Source: an uncultured Tateyamaria sp.
GTDB lineage: Bacteria > Pseudomonadota > Alphaproteobacteria > Rhodobacterales > Rhodobacteraceae
Length of the DNA: 64,000 nt
Direction of reading: 5' to 3'
Assembly (NCBI RefSeq): GCF_947504105.1
Contig: NZ_CANNGP010000001.1
Span: 244,003 to 308,002 of the forward strand
Below the pieces are notes generated by a model. That model was not told the DNA's origin and did not search any database. It worked only from the letters and a program-made list of their open reading frames with translations. The position numbers were made by a program, and so were the translations under genes. Each line of letters opens with the position of its first letter. Within the stretch, counting starts at the first letter, position 1. Shown piece by piece: positions 48,893 through 57,371 of this stretch.

Positions 48893-50176
48893 CTACCTCT
48901 CCACCTTGCTGCGCAAACGCCGGATCACCGACCACACAAGGAACACAACCGGCACGGTCACCAGCGCAGTCATCAGGTTCTTTGAAAGTCCGGTGGTCGC
49001 CTCAAGCGAGTAGAACAGGTAGGATAACAGCGACACGGAATAATAACTGATGGCAACGGCCGAGAACCCTTCGACCGTGCGCTGCAACCGCATCTGAAGG
49101 TCTGACCGCCTGTCCATGCTCTCAAGCAACGCCTGGTTCTGGGCCGACCGTTCCACATCCACTTGCGTTCGCAAAAGGTCGGCCGCGCGCACGCTGCGCG
49201 CCGACATGGCAGCGAGCCGCCCCTCAGCCGACTGCACCGTCCGCATCGCGGGCTGATACCGGCGCATCATGAACTCCGCAAAGGTCTGACGTCCCTGGTA
49301 GCGGTCCTCGCGCAAGGCCTCGATCCGCTCGTTCACGATCGCCTCATAGGCCCGGGTTGCCCCGATGCGAAACGATGATTGCGCGGACAAGCTTTCCAGC
49401 TCCGCAGAAATCGACAGCAGCGCCCGCAGGGTCTCCTCGGCCTCTGCATGCTCACCCGACATGCTCTCAACAAGCTCAATCAACCGAGTGTCGAGTGCGG
49501 TCAACTGCTTGCCGGTGGTTCGGGCGCGGGCAAATCCCAGCATCGACATGGATTTGTATGTCTCGATCTCGCACAGACGCTGCACGATCCTCCCAACACG
49601 ACGCTGGCCCGTCTCTTCAGAAATGAAGGCGGCAAAGCGCATATGCCCATTCTGATCGATACGAAAATCCCCAGCAATGACCGCCGCATCGTCAAGAACG
49701 GAACTGACAGCCAGGCTTTCGGGCACGAACCAATCGGCGAGACGCGCGCGAATATCTGCCTCCTGCGGTCGGGGTTCAACCCGGATCAGGATCGACGTGA
49801 ACCGCTGGCCAGGCGCGGCCTCCAGCCACTCCTGCGGAAACGGCTCAAACGCACGGGCATCAAAGGGCCGGTCCTCCACCCCTTCCGAAAAGACTGTGTA
49901 AGTCACGAACTCGGTGTGCTGTTCCCATTTCAGCCAATGGCGTCCGATCTGACCGTAGTAGTGCGTGGCACCGGGCTGAGGATGCGGTGCGCCATAGCGA
50001 TCCAGCAAGGCATGCAAATGCGCCAGATCCTTCGCACGATCACGGTTTGCAGCCATCTCTGGCTGCTTGAATGCGACATAGGCCGCCGCGCAAGGCGCGC
50101 GCATGGAGGGGAATGGGCGGGCATGCAGCTCGTTTGCCAATTGATAGCGCAAGGGATGATCTTCGATGGGGGCCAT
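48893..50176 (-). CDS. DUF3422 family protein
   Basis: A 427-residue protein. The N-terminus APIEDHPLRYQLANELHARPFPSM is the hallmark of DUF3422. The middle is helical with long coiled-coil-like stretches. Two membrane helices at the C-terminus (AISYYSVSLLSYLFYSL and NLMTALVTVPVVFLVWSVI) place it in the membrane. Function of the family is not established. The ATG at 50176 has CGGAG 6 bp upstream; the track start at 50230 is less likely. Confidence 0.88.
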   Translation of the reverse strand: MAPIEDHPLRYQLANELHARPFPSMRAPCAAAYVAFKQPEMAANRDRAKDLAHLHALLDRYGAPHPQPGATHYYGQIGRHWLKWEQHTEFVTYTVFSEGVEDRPFDARAFEPFPQEWLEAAPGQRFTSILIRVEPRPQEADIRARLADWFVPESLAVSSVLDDAAVIAGDFRIDQNGHMRFAAFISEETGQRRVGRIVQRLCEIETYKSMSMLGFARARTTGKQLTALDTRLIELVESMSGEHAEAEETLRALLSISAELESLSAQSSFRIGATRAYEAIVNERIEALREDRYQGRQTFAEFMMRRYQPAMRTVQSAEGRLAAMSARSVRAADLLRTQVDVERSAQNQALLESMDRRSDLQMRLQRTVEGFSAVAISYYSVSLLSYLFYSLEATTGLSKNLMTALVTVPVVFLVWSVIRRLRSKVER

Positions 50177-50324
50177 GTCTGCTCCGGCAAGTGTCTCGCA
50201 TCGAAATAACGACAAACTGCACAAAATCAAGATATTTGCTTTTGCTTTTCAATACCTTATATGAATGCAACGGTATACAAGCAGGGCCCATCTTGCCGCA
50301 AAGGCCAAGATGGCAACGAGGGCG
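50177..50324. other. Upstream region of DUF3422 gene, no gene seen
   Basis: This 148-bp part of a 500-bp gap contains an AT-rich tract around 50190-50270 that could hold the DUF3422 promoter on the minus strand. I see no coding signal. The rest of the gap (50325-50677) holds a weak ORF candidate and the pnt terminator, listed separately. Confidence 0.35.
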
Positions 50325-50573
50325 CTACCTCGTGCGCTTACGCGCGTACCGCCTTTCGCGCCGTGTAAAGCAAAAGCAGAAAGGACAGATCGGGGCGGTT
50401 GATCTCCGGTTTTTGAGGACACGCGCCACCAGTTTGGGGTGCCCTTGATCCAGTCCCGCCCGCAGCACCAGACGATGCCCCCATGCGATTGAAGAAAGTC
50501 GCGGCATAATTGGGTAGTATTTGGCAAAATGCGTGTGCGACTGCGGTACGACCGGTTTGCCGATGTCTTTCAT
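50325..50573 (-). CDS. Low-confidence small basic ORF between pntB and DUF3422
   Basis: An 82-residue frame, MKDIGKPVVPQSHTHFAKYY... and RLVLRAGLDQGHPKLVARVL. Its first two thirds read more protein-like than the two competing minus frames, while the C-terminal part (PFCFCFTRRERRYARKRTR) looks non-coding. It lies downstream of the pntB terminator. There is no clear ribosome binding site. It may be a small protein or a decayed fragment, and I recognise no family. Confidence 0.25.
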   Translation of the reverse strand: MKDIGKPVVPQSHTHFAKYYPIMPRLSSIAWGHRLVLRAGLDQGHPKLVARVLKNRRSTAPICPFCFCFTRRERRYARKRTR

Positions 50574-50625
50574 CCAAATTCATGGCGTGCGCTTCAGCTG
50601 GGACCGCGGGGAAAGGCAACAAGTA

Positions 50626-50656
50626 ACAAAAAAGGGCGGGATCAAACCCCGCCCTT
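50626..50656 (-). terminator. Rho-independent terminator of pntAB
   Basis: Read on the minus strand, AAGGGCGGG pairs with CCCGCCCTT around a loop of about 7 nt and is followed directly by a T-run. It starts about 20 bp after the pntB stop, the right place to end the pntA-pntB transcript. Confidence 0.8.
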
Positions 50657-50677
50657 CTGCATTCAATTTCAGACGTA

Positions 50678-52174
50678 TCAGTCGATCATCGGCAACAGTT
50701 TGTCGATGGACTGCTTGGCGTCACCATAGAACATGCGCGTATTTTCCTTGAAGAACAGCGGGTTCTCGATGCCGGAATACCCGGTGCCCTGCCCACGCTT
50801 GGACACGAACACCTGCTTGGCCTTCCAGCATTCCAGCACCGGCATACCAGCGATAGGACTGTTCGGGTCGTCCTGTGCGGCCGGGTTCACGATGTCATTC
50901 GAGCCGATGACAATGGCCACATCCGTGTCCGGGAAGTCATCATTGATCTCGTCCATCTCCAGCACAATGTCATAGGGTACCTTCGCCTCAGCCAGCAGCA
51001 CGTTCATGTGACCGGGTAGACGACCCGCGACGGGGTGGATCGCAAAGCGGACTTCTTTGCCAGCAGCACGCAGCTTACGCGTCAGCTCGGCCACGCCCTG
51101 CTGGGCCTGCGCCACAGCCATCCCGTAGCCGGGGATGATGATGACGCTGTCGGCTTCGTTCAGAGCCGTGGCGACGCCATCCGCCTCGATCGCGATCTGT
51201 TCACCTTCCACGGCCATCTGCTCACCTGCAGGGCCGCCAAATCCGCCGAGGATCACGCTGACGAACGACCGGTTCATCGCCTTGCACATGATGTAGGAAA
51301 GGATCGCACCGGACGAACCCACAAGCGCGCCCACGACGATCAAGAGGTCATTGCCAAGCGAGAAACCAATGGCCGCCGCTGCCCAACCGGAATAGCTGTT
51401 CAACATCGACACTACGACCGGCATGTCCGCGCCGCCAATGCCCATGATCAGGTGCCAGCCAATGAAGAGCGCCAGCAGTGTCAACAGGACCAGCGGCAGT
51501 AGGCCGCCCGTGCTGAAATAGATGATCGCCAGTATCAGCGACGCACCCGCTGCCGCAGCGTTCAACATATGCCCGCCCGGCAGCTTGGTGGCGGCGCTGT
51601 CGACCTTGCCCGATAGCTTGCCCCAGGCCACGTAGGACCCGGTAAAGGTCACAGCACCAATCCAGACACCCAGCACCAGTTCGATCTTCAGAATGGTGAC
51701 CTCGACGGTTGTCTTCTTGGCAATGAGCTGGCCAAAGGCCGACAGGGGCTCAAGCACAGCCTTTTCGACCGATTGCACCCATTGCCCATCAACCAGTGCA
51801 CCACCCAGAACCGTACCATGCTCCATCAGGTGATTGTCTACATAGCCAATCATGATGTGTGCATTGAAACCGATAAAGACGGCAGTCAGCCCCACAAGGG
51901 CATGCATGCCCGCCACAAGCTCGGGCATCTGGGTCATCTCGACCTTGGTGGCAAGCTGGTAGCCAACGATGCCCCCGCCCGCGATCAGGACCAGCGACAA
52001 CAGCCACAGGCCCGCACCTGGTCCGATCAATGTGGCAACCACGGCGATGAACATGCCAACGATGCCGTACCAGACGGCCCGCTTGGCGCTTTCCTGACCG
52101 GACAGACCGCCCAAGCTCAGGATGAAAAGAACAGCCGCAACGACATAGGCGGCAGTGGTAAATCCGAGTTCCAT
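50678..52174 (-). CDS. pntB: NAD(P) transhydrogenase subunit beta
   Basis: A 498-residue subunit of the proton-translocating transhydrogenase that makes NADPH from NADH. The N-terminal half has about nine membrane helices. The C-terminal half is the NADP(H)-binding dIII domain with [21 protein letters not shown] and [27 protein letters not shown]. It follows pntA by 15 bp. The strong terminator lies just downstream. Confidence 0.96.
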   Translation of the reverse strand: MELGFTTAAYVVAAVLFILSLGGLSGQESAKRAVWYGIVGMFIAVVATLIGPGAGLWLLSLVLIAGGGIVGYQLATKVEMTQMPELVAGMHALVGLTAVFIGFNAHIMIGYVDNHLMEHGTVLGGALVDGQWVQSVEKAVLEPLSAFGQLIAKKTTVEVTILKIELVLGVWIGAVTFTGSYVAWGKLSGKVDSAATKLPGGHMLNAAAAGASLILAIIYFSTGGLLPLVLLTLLALFIGWHLIMGIGGADMPVVVSMLNSYSGWAAAAIGFSLGNDLLIVVGALVGSSGAILSYIMCKAMNRSFVSVILGGFGGPAGEQMAVEGEQIAIEADGVATALNEADSVIIIPGYGMAVAQAQQGVAELTRKLRAAGKEVRFAIHPVAGRLPGHMNVLLAEAKVPYDIVLEMDEINDDFPDTDVAIVIGSNDIVNPAAQDDPNSPIAGMPVLECWKAKQVFVSKRGQGTGYSGIENPLFFKENTRMFYGDAKQSIDKLLPMID

Positions 52175-52189
52175 TAGTCCTGCCCCTAC

Positions 52190-53764
52190 TTACGATTTCT
52201 GGAACATGGCGAGCATGCGCCGTGTCACGAGGAAGCCACCGAAGATGTTGATGGCTGCCATGAATATCCCGAATATCGCCAGGAACGTGATGACCCCTGA
52301 ACTTGATCCGATCTGTATGAGTGCGCCAAGGATCACGATGGACGAAATGGCGTTTGTCACCGCCATAAGCGGTGTGTGCAGACTGTGCGCCACGCCCCAG
52401 ATCACCTGGAAGCCGATAAAGACGCTCAGCACGAAGACGATAAAGTGCTGCATGAAGCTGGCCGGGGTATAAAGCCCTGCGAGCAGCACCAACCCGCCAC
52501 CAATGGCCAGCAAGGTGACCTGGTTCTTCGTCTGGGCCTTGAACGCCGCCACTTCTGCAGCGCGTTTTTCTTCAGGCGTCAGTTCCTTGGCCGCTTCCTT
52601 TTTTGGGGCTGCGGCAATCGCGGCCACCTTGGGCGGTGGCGGTGGGAACGTGACTTCGTTTGCGTGGGCGATCGTCGCGCCACGGATCACGTCATCTTCC
52701 ATGTCATGGTTGATGACACCGTCTTTTTCCGGCGTCAGGTCCGTCATCAGATGACGGATGTTCGTGGCATAAAGGCTCGATGACTGCGTCGCCATGCGGC
52801 TGGGGAAGTCGGTGTAGCCGATGATGGTCACGCCATTGTCGGTCACGATCTTCTCATCCGCGACGGTCAGCTTGCAGTTCCCGCCCTTTTCCGCCGCGAG
52901 GTCCACAATGACCGAACCGGGTTTCATGGAGGCAACCATGTCCTCGGTCCACAGCTCGGGGGCCTCACGGTTCGGGATCAGGGCCGTGGTGATAACAATG
53001 TCCACCTCAGGTGCCAGCTCACGGAACTTGGCCAGCTGCGCCTCACGGAATTCAGGTGAAGAAACAGAGGCATATCCGCCCGAGGACGATCCGTCCTGCT
53101 GCTCTTCCTCGAAATCGAGATAAACGAACTCGGCCCCCATCGATTCAACCTGCTCAGCCACTTCGGGCCGCACGTCAAAGGCGTATGTGATGGCGCCAAG
53201 GCTGGTCGACGTCCCAATGGCGGCCAGACCGGCCACACCGGCACCGACCACCAGAACCTTGGCCGGTGGGACCTTACCGGCGGCAGTGATCTGCCCGGTA
53301 AAGAAGCGGCCAAAATTGTTGCCTGCCTCGATGACAGCGCGGTAGCCCGCAATGTTTGCCATGGACGACAATGCGTCCATCTTCTGGGCGCGGCTGATCC
53401 GGGGGATCATTTCCATCGCCACCACGGTGGCTCCCTTCTTGGCGGCAGAGGTCATCTTGGCCTCGTCCGCCACGGGGCTGAAGAACGAAATCAGGGTCTG
53501 ATCTTCGCGCAGACGCTTCATCTCGGTCGCGTCAGGCGCGCGTACCTTGGCAACCACATCTGCGGCTTTCCAAAGGGCGGCAGCCGTCTTGACCACCTCG
53601 ACACCCGCGGCCTTGTAGTCGGCGTCGGAAAAACCGGCCCCGAGCCCCGCACCTGTTTCGACCACACAGATGTGGCCCAGCTTTTGAAGAGCCGTTGCGC
53701 TCTCGGGCGTCATGGCGACGCGGCGCTCTCCCTCAAATATCTCTTTTGGTGTTCCGATCTTCAT
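52190..53764 (-). CDS. pntA: NAD(P) transhydrogenase subunit alpha
   Basis: A 524-residue subunit. It contains the NAD(H)-binding dI domain (MKIGTPKEIFEGERRVAMTPES, VLVVGAGVAGLAAIGTSTSLGA), a Pro/Ala/Lys-rich linker near 385-420, and four membrane helices at the C-terminus. It is therefore the undivided E. coli-type alpha subunit rather than split PntAA/PntAB, which some alphaproteobacteria use. The ATG at 53764 is preferred; the track start adds five residues. Confidence 0.96.
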   Translation of the reverse strand: MKIGTPKEIFEGERRVAMTPESATALQKLGHICVVETGAGLGAGFSDADYKAAGVEVVKTAAALWKAADVVAKVRAPDATEMKRLREDQTLISFFSPVADEAKMTSAAKKGATVVAMEMIPRISRAQKMDALSSMANIAGYRAVIEAGNNFGRFFTGQITAAGKVPPAKVLVVGAGVAGLAAIGTSTSLGAITYAFDVRPEVAEQVESMGAEFVYLDFEEEQQDGSSSGGYASVSSPEFREAQLAKFRELAPEVDIVITTALIPNREAPELWTEDMVASMKPGSVIVDLAAEKGGNCKLTVADEKIVTDNGVTIIGYTDFPSRMATQSSSLYATNIRHLMTDLTPEKDGVINHDMEDDVIRGATIAHANEVTFPPPPPKVAAIAAAPKKEAAKELTPEEKRAAEVAAFKAQTKNQVTLLAIGGGLVLLAGLYTPASFMQHFIVFVLSVFIGFQVIWGVAHSLHTPLMAVTNAISSIVILGALIQIGSSSGVITFLAIFGIFMAAINIFGGFLVTRRMLAMFQKS

Positions 53765-53910
53765 TCGAAGAACCCCCATCCGTTCGTGGCAGTCAATTTC
53801 AGGCTTAAGCCAAAGGCGATGTGGCGCAGCGCCATGGGCCGTCCACTACCCAACCCATCCGCGAGATACAAGCAGGGCCCCTGCGTCATAAGAGTAAGAT
53901 TCGAAAAATA

Positions 53911-54363
53911 TCAAACCCACCTGCGCACTTTTTGTTCGTAGCGGGCAAACTCTGCCTTGAAAATGTGCCGCATCCGATCCTCTTCTGGGACGATGAACTG
54001 ATGCTCGATCCACCAGACAAAGATCGGCACCAGCACCAGCGAAGGCACCGCATCAAAGCGCAGGATCAGACCTGCAAGCAGAAGTGCATCGCCCAGGTAG
54101 ATGGGATTCCGGGTCCGGGCAAAAACGCCGTCGGTGATCAGCCTTTGCGGTGCCTGGTGTGGGATCACGGTGGTCTTGTGGCGCCAGAATGCGCGCAATG
54201 CCGCTGCCATCAAAAGCAGCCCGGCACCAATCATCAACCCCGCCATCATATGGGTGACAGGGTGATCAACACTCAGCCCAAGCGGCAGAAAGCGGCCCTG
54301 GCACCACGCCAGGAAGACGCAGAACGCAAGCCAGACAGGCGGGATGTGCAAAAGATTGATCAT
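53911..54363 (-). CDS. Isoprenylcysteine carboxyl methyltransferase-like membrane protein
   Basis: A 150-residue protein with four hydrophobic helices and the motif LITDGVFARTRNPIYLGDALLL. This is followed by EHQFIVPEEDRMRHIFKAEFARYEQKVRRW, the SAM-binding C-terminal signature of the ICMT/PEMT superfamily. It methylates an unknown lipid or small-molecule substrate. The track version extends to 54951 and is antisense to the SDR gene, so the ATG at 54363 is used. Confidence 0.85.
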   Translation of the reverse strand: MINLLHIPPVWLAFCVFLAWCQGRFLPLGLSVDHPVTHMMAGLMIGAGLLLMAAALRAFWRHKTTVIPHQAPQRLITDGVFARTRNPIYLGDALLLAGLILRFDAVPSLVLVPIFVWWIEHQFIVPEEDRMRHIFKAEFARYEQKVRRWV

Positions 54364-54532
54364 GGCGAACACAAATATTGATTTTATGCACCTGACGAGA
54401 AAGGGGGCTACCCTGTCAACGCTTTGCAGGGATAGCGTGACCAATGGCGCAGTTCCACGGTGAATTGTGATTGATCCTGCGGCGCGGACAGCCCACTCTT
54501 GCCCTACCGCTGGGCATCGAAGGAACAACATC

Positions 54533-55300
54533 ATGACATCTGAAACGTCCCTAAGTGAAAAACACGCCCTTGTGACCGGCGGGGGCACCGGTATTGGCCT
54601 CGCCATCGCACGCGCCCTCGCCCAGCGCGGCGCACAGGTCACCATCACAGGGCGACGGCAAGAGGTTCTGGACGAAGTCGCCGATGATGGTCTCTGGGGG
54701 GCTGCCATGGACGTACGGGATGAAAGCTCGGTTGAAACCGTGATCGCAGAGGCCATCGCCGCGCGTGGCCCCATCCAGATCTGCGTGCCGAATGCTGGGG
54801 TCGCCGAAGGGCGCGCCTTGCACAAAACCAAATTGGACTTCTGGCGCAACATGATGGCCACGAATCTTGATGGCGCCTTCCTGACCATCCGGGCGTGCTT
54901 GCCCGGCATGCGACAAACCGATTGGGGCCGGGTGATCGCCGTCTCATCCATTGCAGGCTTGCGCGGCTTGCCGGGAGGAGCGGCTTACGCCGCATCCAAG
55001 CATGGGCTGATCGGATTGATCCGCAGCCTGAGCGAGGATTACATGGGGCAACCCTATACTTTCAACGCGCTTTGTCCGGGCTATGTGGACACGCCGATCG
55101 TCGACCGCAATGAGGTCGCTATTGCCGAGCGCACGGGAATGACCACGAAAGAAGCGCGCCAAGTGATGGTTGATGCCAATCGTCACAAACGGCTTCTTGA
55201 TGCAGACGAAGTGGCCGCAGCAGCCCTGTGGCTCGTCGGCCCCGGATCACAAAGCATAAACGGTCAATGCATCCAGATCTCAGGAGGGCAGACCGTGTAG
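54533..55300 (+). CDS. Short-chain dehydrogenase/reductase
   Basis: A 255-residue Rossmann-fold oxidoreductase with the cofactor loop TGGGTGIG, the NAG motif (PNAGVAEG), catalytic Ser in VSSIAG and YAASK with the active Tyr and Lys. GRR after the second strand hints at NADP preference. Substrate is unknown. The start at 54533 is used, with AAGGAACAA upstream. A REP-like palindrome begins right at its stop codon. Confidence 0.9.
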   Translation: MTSETSLSEKHALVTGGGTGIGLAIARALAQRGAQVTITGRRQEVLDEVADDGLWGAAMDVRDESSVETVIAEAIAARGPIQICVPNAGVAEGRALHKTKLDFWRNMMATNLDGAFLTIRACLPGMRQTDWGRVIAVSSIAGLRGLPGGAAYAASKHGLIGLIRSLSEDYMGQPYTFNALCPGYVDTPIVDRNEVAIAERTGMTTKEARQVMVDANRHKRLLDADEVAAAALWLVGPGSQSINGQCIQISGGQTV

Positions 55301-55344
55301 GTCGGATTCTGATCCGCCAATGGCGGAGCATACCTCCGCCTTAC
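55297..55344. repeat. REP-like palindromic element next to RAYT
   Basis: The outer arms GTAGGTCGGA and TCCGCCTTAC pair with one mismatch. Inside is the perfect short palindrome TCCGCC-AAT-GGCGGA (55313-55327). The element starts at the SDR stop and ends inside the stop codon of the RAYT gene. REP repeats are typically mobilised by such transposases, and adjacency supports that reading. Confidence 0.6.
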
Positions 55345-55913
55345 ATGGCCAAGGGTCCGGCATGGTACGGCGCACGTGCCGTGCGCCCAACCAACGGCAA
55401 AGGGTGGTGCGCTCGACCAACTGACCCGCCCGAAACCAATCTGCCCTGCGCTATTGCCCTGTGGATCGACGAATGCGGCCACTCTTCTGGCCGGTTCACC
55501 AACCCCGCCTGCACAGGTGCTGCAAAAATCATGTGCCGATGGGCCTCCAGATCATCCGCATCCCGGATGACATGTTCCCAGAACCGACGCTGCCAAAGTC
55601 CCTTTTCTCCGGGGCGCAGACGCAACGCCCCAGTATCCGTCGGCGCATCCACAGAACGGGAAAATAGGCTTTTCAGCATCCGCCAGCGCGTCGAGAAATC
55701 GGTATCCCCCTCGGGCAAGCGCCACAGGGTATGGATCACATCCCCCAACACGACAATCTCTTCAATGGAAAAGGGGTACCTGTCGCGGGTCTTGCGCATG
55801 GCCGCACGTAACGGATCAATCTCGCGCAGGAACAGGTCAGTGCCACGGCGCGCGGCGCGGGCAGTAAAGAAGTAAGTGGAAACGGGGCAATCAGAGCGGA
55901 CATAGCGAGGCAT
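55341..55913 (-). CDS. REP-associated tyrosine transposase with degenerate active site
   Basis: A 190-residue protein clearly of the RAYT/IS200-like family: VSTYFFTARAARRGTDLFLREID, then LWRLPEGDTDFSTRWRMLKSLFSR, GLWQRRFWEHVIRDADDLEAH and PEEWPHSSIHR. The HUH motif (normally DHLHxIW) reads DVIHTLW, so the first histidine is Val59. The region that normally carries the catalytic tyrosine (YIHxNPV) reads HMIFAAPVQAG, so the tyrosine is absent. The frame is otherwise intact, suggesting loss of transposition but possible retention of DNA binding. Confidence 0.88.
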   Translation of the reverse strand: MPRYVRSDCPVSTYFFTARAARRGTDLFLREIDPLRAAMRKTRDRYPFSIEEIVVLGDVIHTLWRLPEGDTDFSTRWRMLKSLFSRSVDAPTDTGALRLRPGEKGLWQRRFWEHVIRDADDLEAHRHMIFAAPVQAGLVNRPEEWPHSSIHRAIAQGRLVSGGSVGRAHHPLPLVGRTARAPYHAGPLAM

Positions 55914-55948
55914 GGCACCACCCTGCCCGCTGTTTGGTTAACGCGCGT

Positions 55949-56728
55949 TTAAGCCGAGCGCAAAACCGGCCGTGCCCGGCCACCATCGGCCCAATCCCGG
56001 CAAGCTTCACCAAGGGCTTCGAACAGCGGGCGCGAAACGGGGTCGCATTTGGCATTCCATTCCGGGTGCCACTGCACCGACAGGGTGAACCCGGGCGCCC
56101 CGTCAATGTAAATAGCCTCTGCCGTGCCATCAGGCGCATGCCCGTCCACCACGACGCGCGGACCAGCGGTTTTGATCCCCTGACCATGCAGCGTGTTCGT
56201 CGGCACGGACTGACGGCCCATCAGGCGGTGAAACACACCCCCTTCGGAAAAGGTCACATCGTGGCGCAACGCAAACTTCTCTTCCAAGGTGCCATCGGGC
56301 GGCATACGGTGGTTGTCCCGTCCGGGCAGATCACGGATCTCGGGATACAGCGATCCCCCCATAGCCACGTTCACTTCCTGGAAACCCCGGCATATGCCAA
56401 GAAAGGGCTGACCGCGCTCTACACAGGCGCGGATCAAGGGCAAGGTCACACCGTCCCGGTTGCGGTCAAAGGCACCATGCGCGTCGGTCGGCTCTTCGCC
56501 ATACTCTTCCGGATGCACGTTGGCGCGCCCGCCGGTAAAGACAAAGCCCGCGCAATGCTCCAGCAGGTCCGAGATCCGTACCTTCTCGGGCTCTGCAGGG
56601 ATCAGCATGGGCAAACCCTCGGCCACATCCGCTACGGCCGATACGTTGATCAGGCCCGCGGCCTGCACCTCGTATTCATCATTGATCACGTGGTGGTTCG
56701 AAATGATGCCGATGATGGGCCGCGCCAT
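55949..56728 (-). CDS. Class-I glutamine amidotransferase-like hydrolase (peptidase C26, PuuD-like)
   Basis: A 259-residue enzyme with GICRGFQEVNVAMGG carrying the nucleophilic Cys and LSVQWHPEWN carrying the catalytic His. Members hydrolyse gamma-glutamyl-GABA in putrescine degradation, or other gamma-glutamyl amides. The ATG at 56728 (MARPIIGIISN) has AGAGGA upstream; the track start adds 62 unsupported residues. It lies near glcB and a GlcG-like gene without an obvious pathway link. Confidence 0.88.
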   Translation of the reverse strand: MARPIIGIISNHHVINDEYEVQAAGLINVSAVADVAEGLPMLIPAEPEKVRISDLLEHCAGFVFTGGRANVHPEEYGEEPTDAHGAFDRNRDGVTLPLIRACVERGQPFLGICRGFQEVNVAMGGSLYPEIRDLPGRDNHRMPPDGTLEEKFALRHDVTFSEGGVFHRLMGRQSVPTNTLHGQGIKTAGPRVVVDGHAPDGTAEAIYIDGAPGFTLSVQWHPEWNAKCDPVSRPLFEALGEACRDWADGGRARPVLRSA

Positions 56729-56840
56729 AGAGTCCTCTGCACTGGTTGCGTTTGACCCGGTATACGCCGCACACCCGCCTCCTGAACAGAGAGACGGACG
56801 CGCAATGGCATGTGCAAAAAGCCGCAGATGCGGCCGCCGC

Positions 56841-57266
56841 TTAAATTTCAGCCGCCAATGACGCCGCTTCGATACCCGCAACGGCAGCAATGGCATCGTT
56901 GTCGGACGTGTCACCGGTCACGCCAACAGCCCCGATCACGGCGCCCTTCTTGTCGCGCACCAGAACGCCACCGGGCACGGGCACAACCTGCCCGCCAAAA
57001 ACCCCGTTCACCGACGCAATGAAATACGCCTGCTGTTCCGCCCGCGCCATCTGCGCGGTCCCTGCCATACCCAGCATCACTGCGCCATAGGCCTTGCCCT
57101 GTGCGATGGCAAAACGGCCCGGCGCGGCCCCGTCCTCTCGTTCAAAAGCCTGCACATGCCCGCCAGCATCCAGCACCACAACGGACAGGGGCTTCAGCTC
57201 CATCTCCCGCCCCGTCTCGAGTGCTTTACGAATAATGGTCCGCGCCTTGCGCAACGAAATCGACAT
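56841..57266 (-). CDS. GlcG/HbpS-family protein
   Basis: A 141-residue protein with the family pattern LSVVVLDAGGHVQAFEREDG, KAYGAVMLGM, VPGGVLVRDKKGAVIGAVGVTGDTSDNDA. GlcG-like proteins sit in glycolate/glyoxylate loci; HbpS relatives bind heme. Position downstream of malate synthase G supports a link with glyoxylate metabolism. Function remains uncertain. Confidence 0.87.
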   Translation of the reverse strand: MSISLRKARTIIRKALETGREMELKPLSVVVLDAGGHVQAFEREDGAAPGRFAIAQGKAYGAVMLGMAGTAQMARAEQQAYFIASVNGVFGGQVVPVPGGVLVRDKKGAVIGAVGVTGDTSDNDAIAAVAGIEAASLAAEI

Positions 57267-57329
57267 GTCTTGTCTCCTGATCAGGGCTATCGCCCCAGTT
57301 TCTTCTGACTGAAAATACGACGGGGAGCA

Positions 57330-57348
57330 CGAGGGGCAGCGCCCCTCG
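57330..57348 (-). terminator. GC-rich hairpin after malate synthase gene
   Basis: CGAGGGGC-AGC-GCCCCTCG forms a perfect 8-bp stem about 24 bp after the glcB stop, read on the minus strand. There is no T-run behind it, so it may act as a weak or Rho-assisted terminator or mRNA stabiliser between glcB and the GlcG-like gene. Confidence 0.5.
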
Positions 57349-57371
57349 GTCCCGCCATTTCAAAACGCGGC

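Noticed and set aside
53911-54951. 346-codon version of the methyltransferase gene
   Set aside because: The upstream 196 codons run antisense through the SDR gene; the ATG at 54363 gives a family-length protein.
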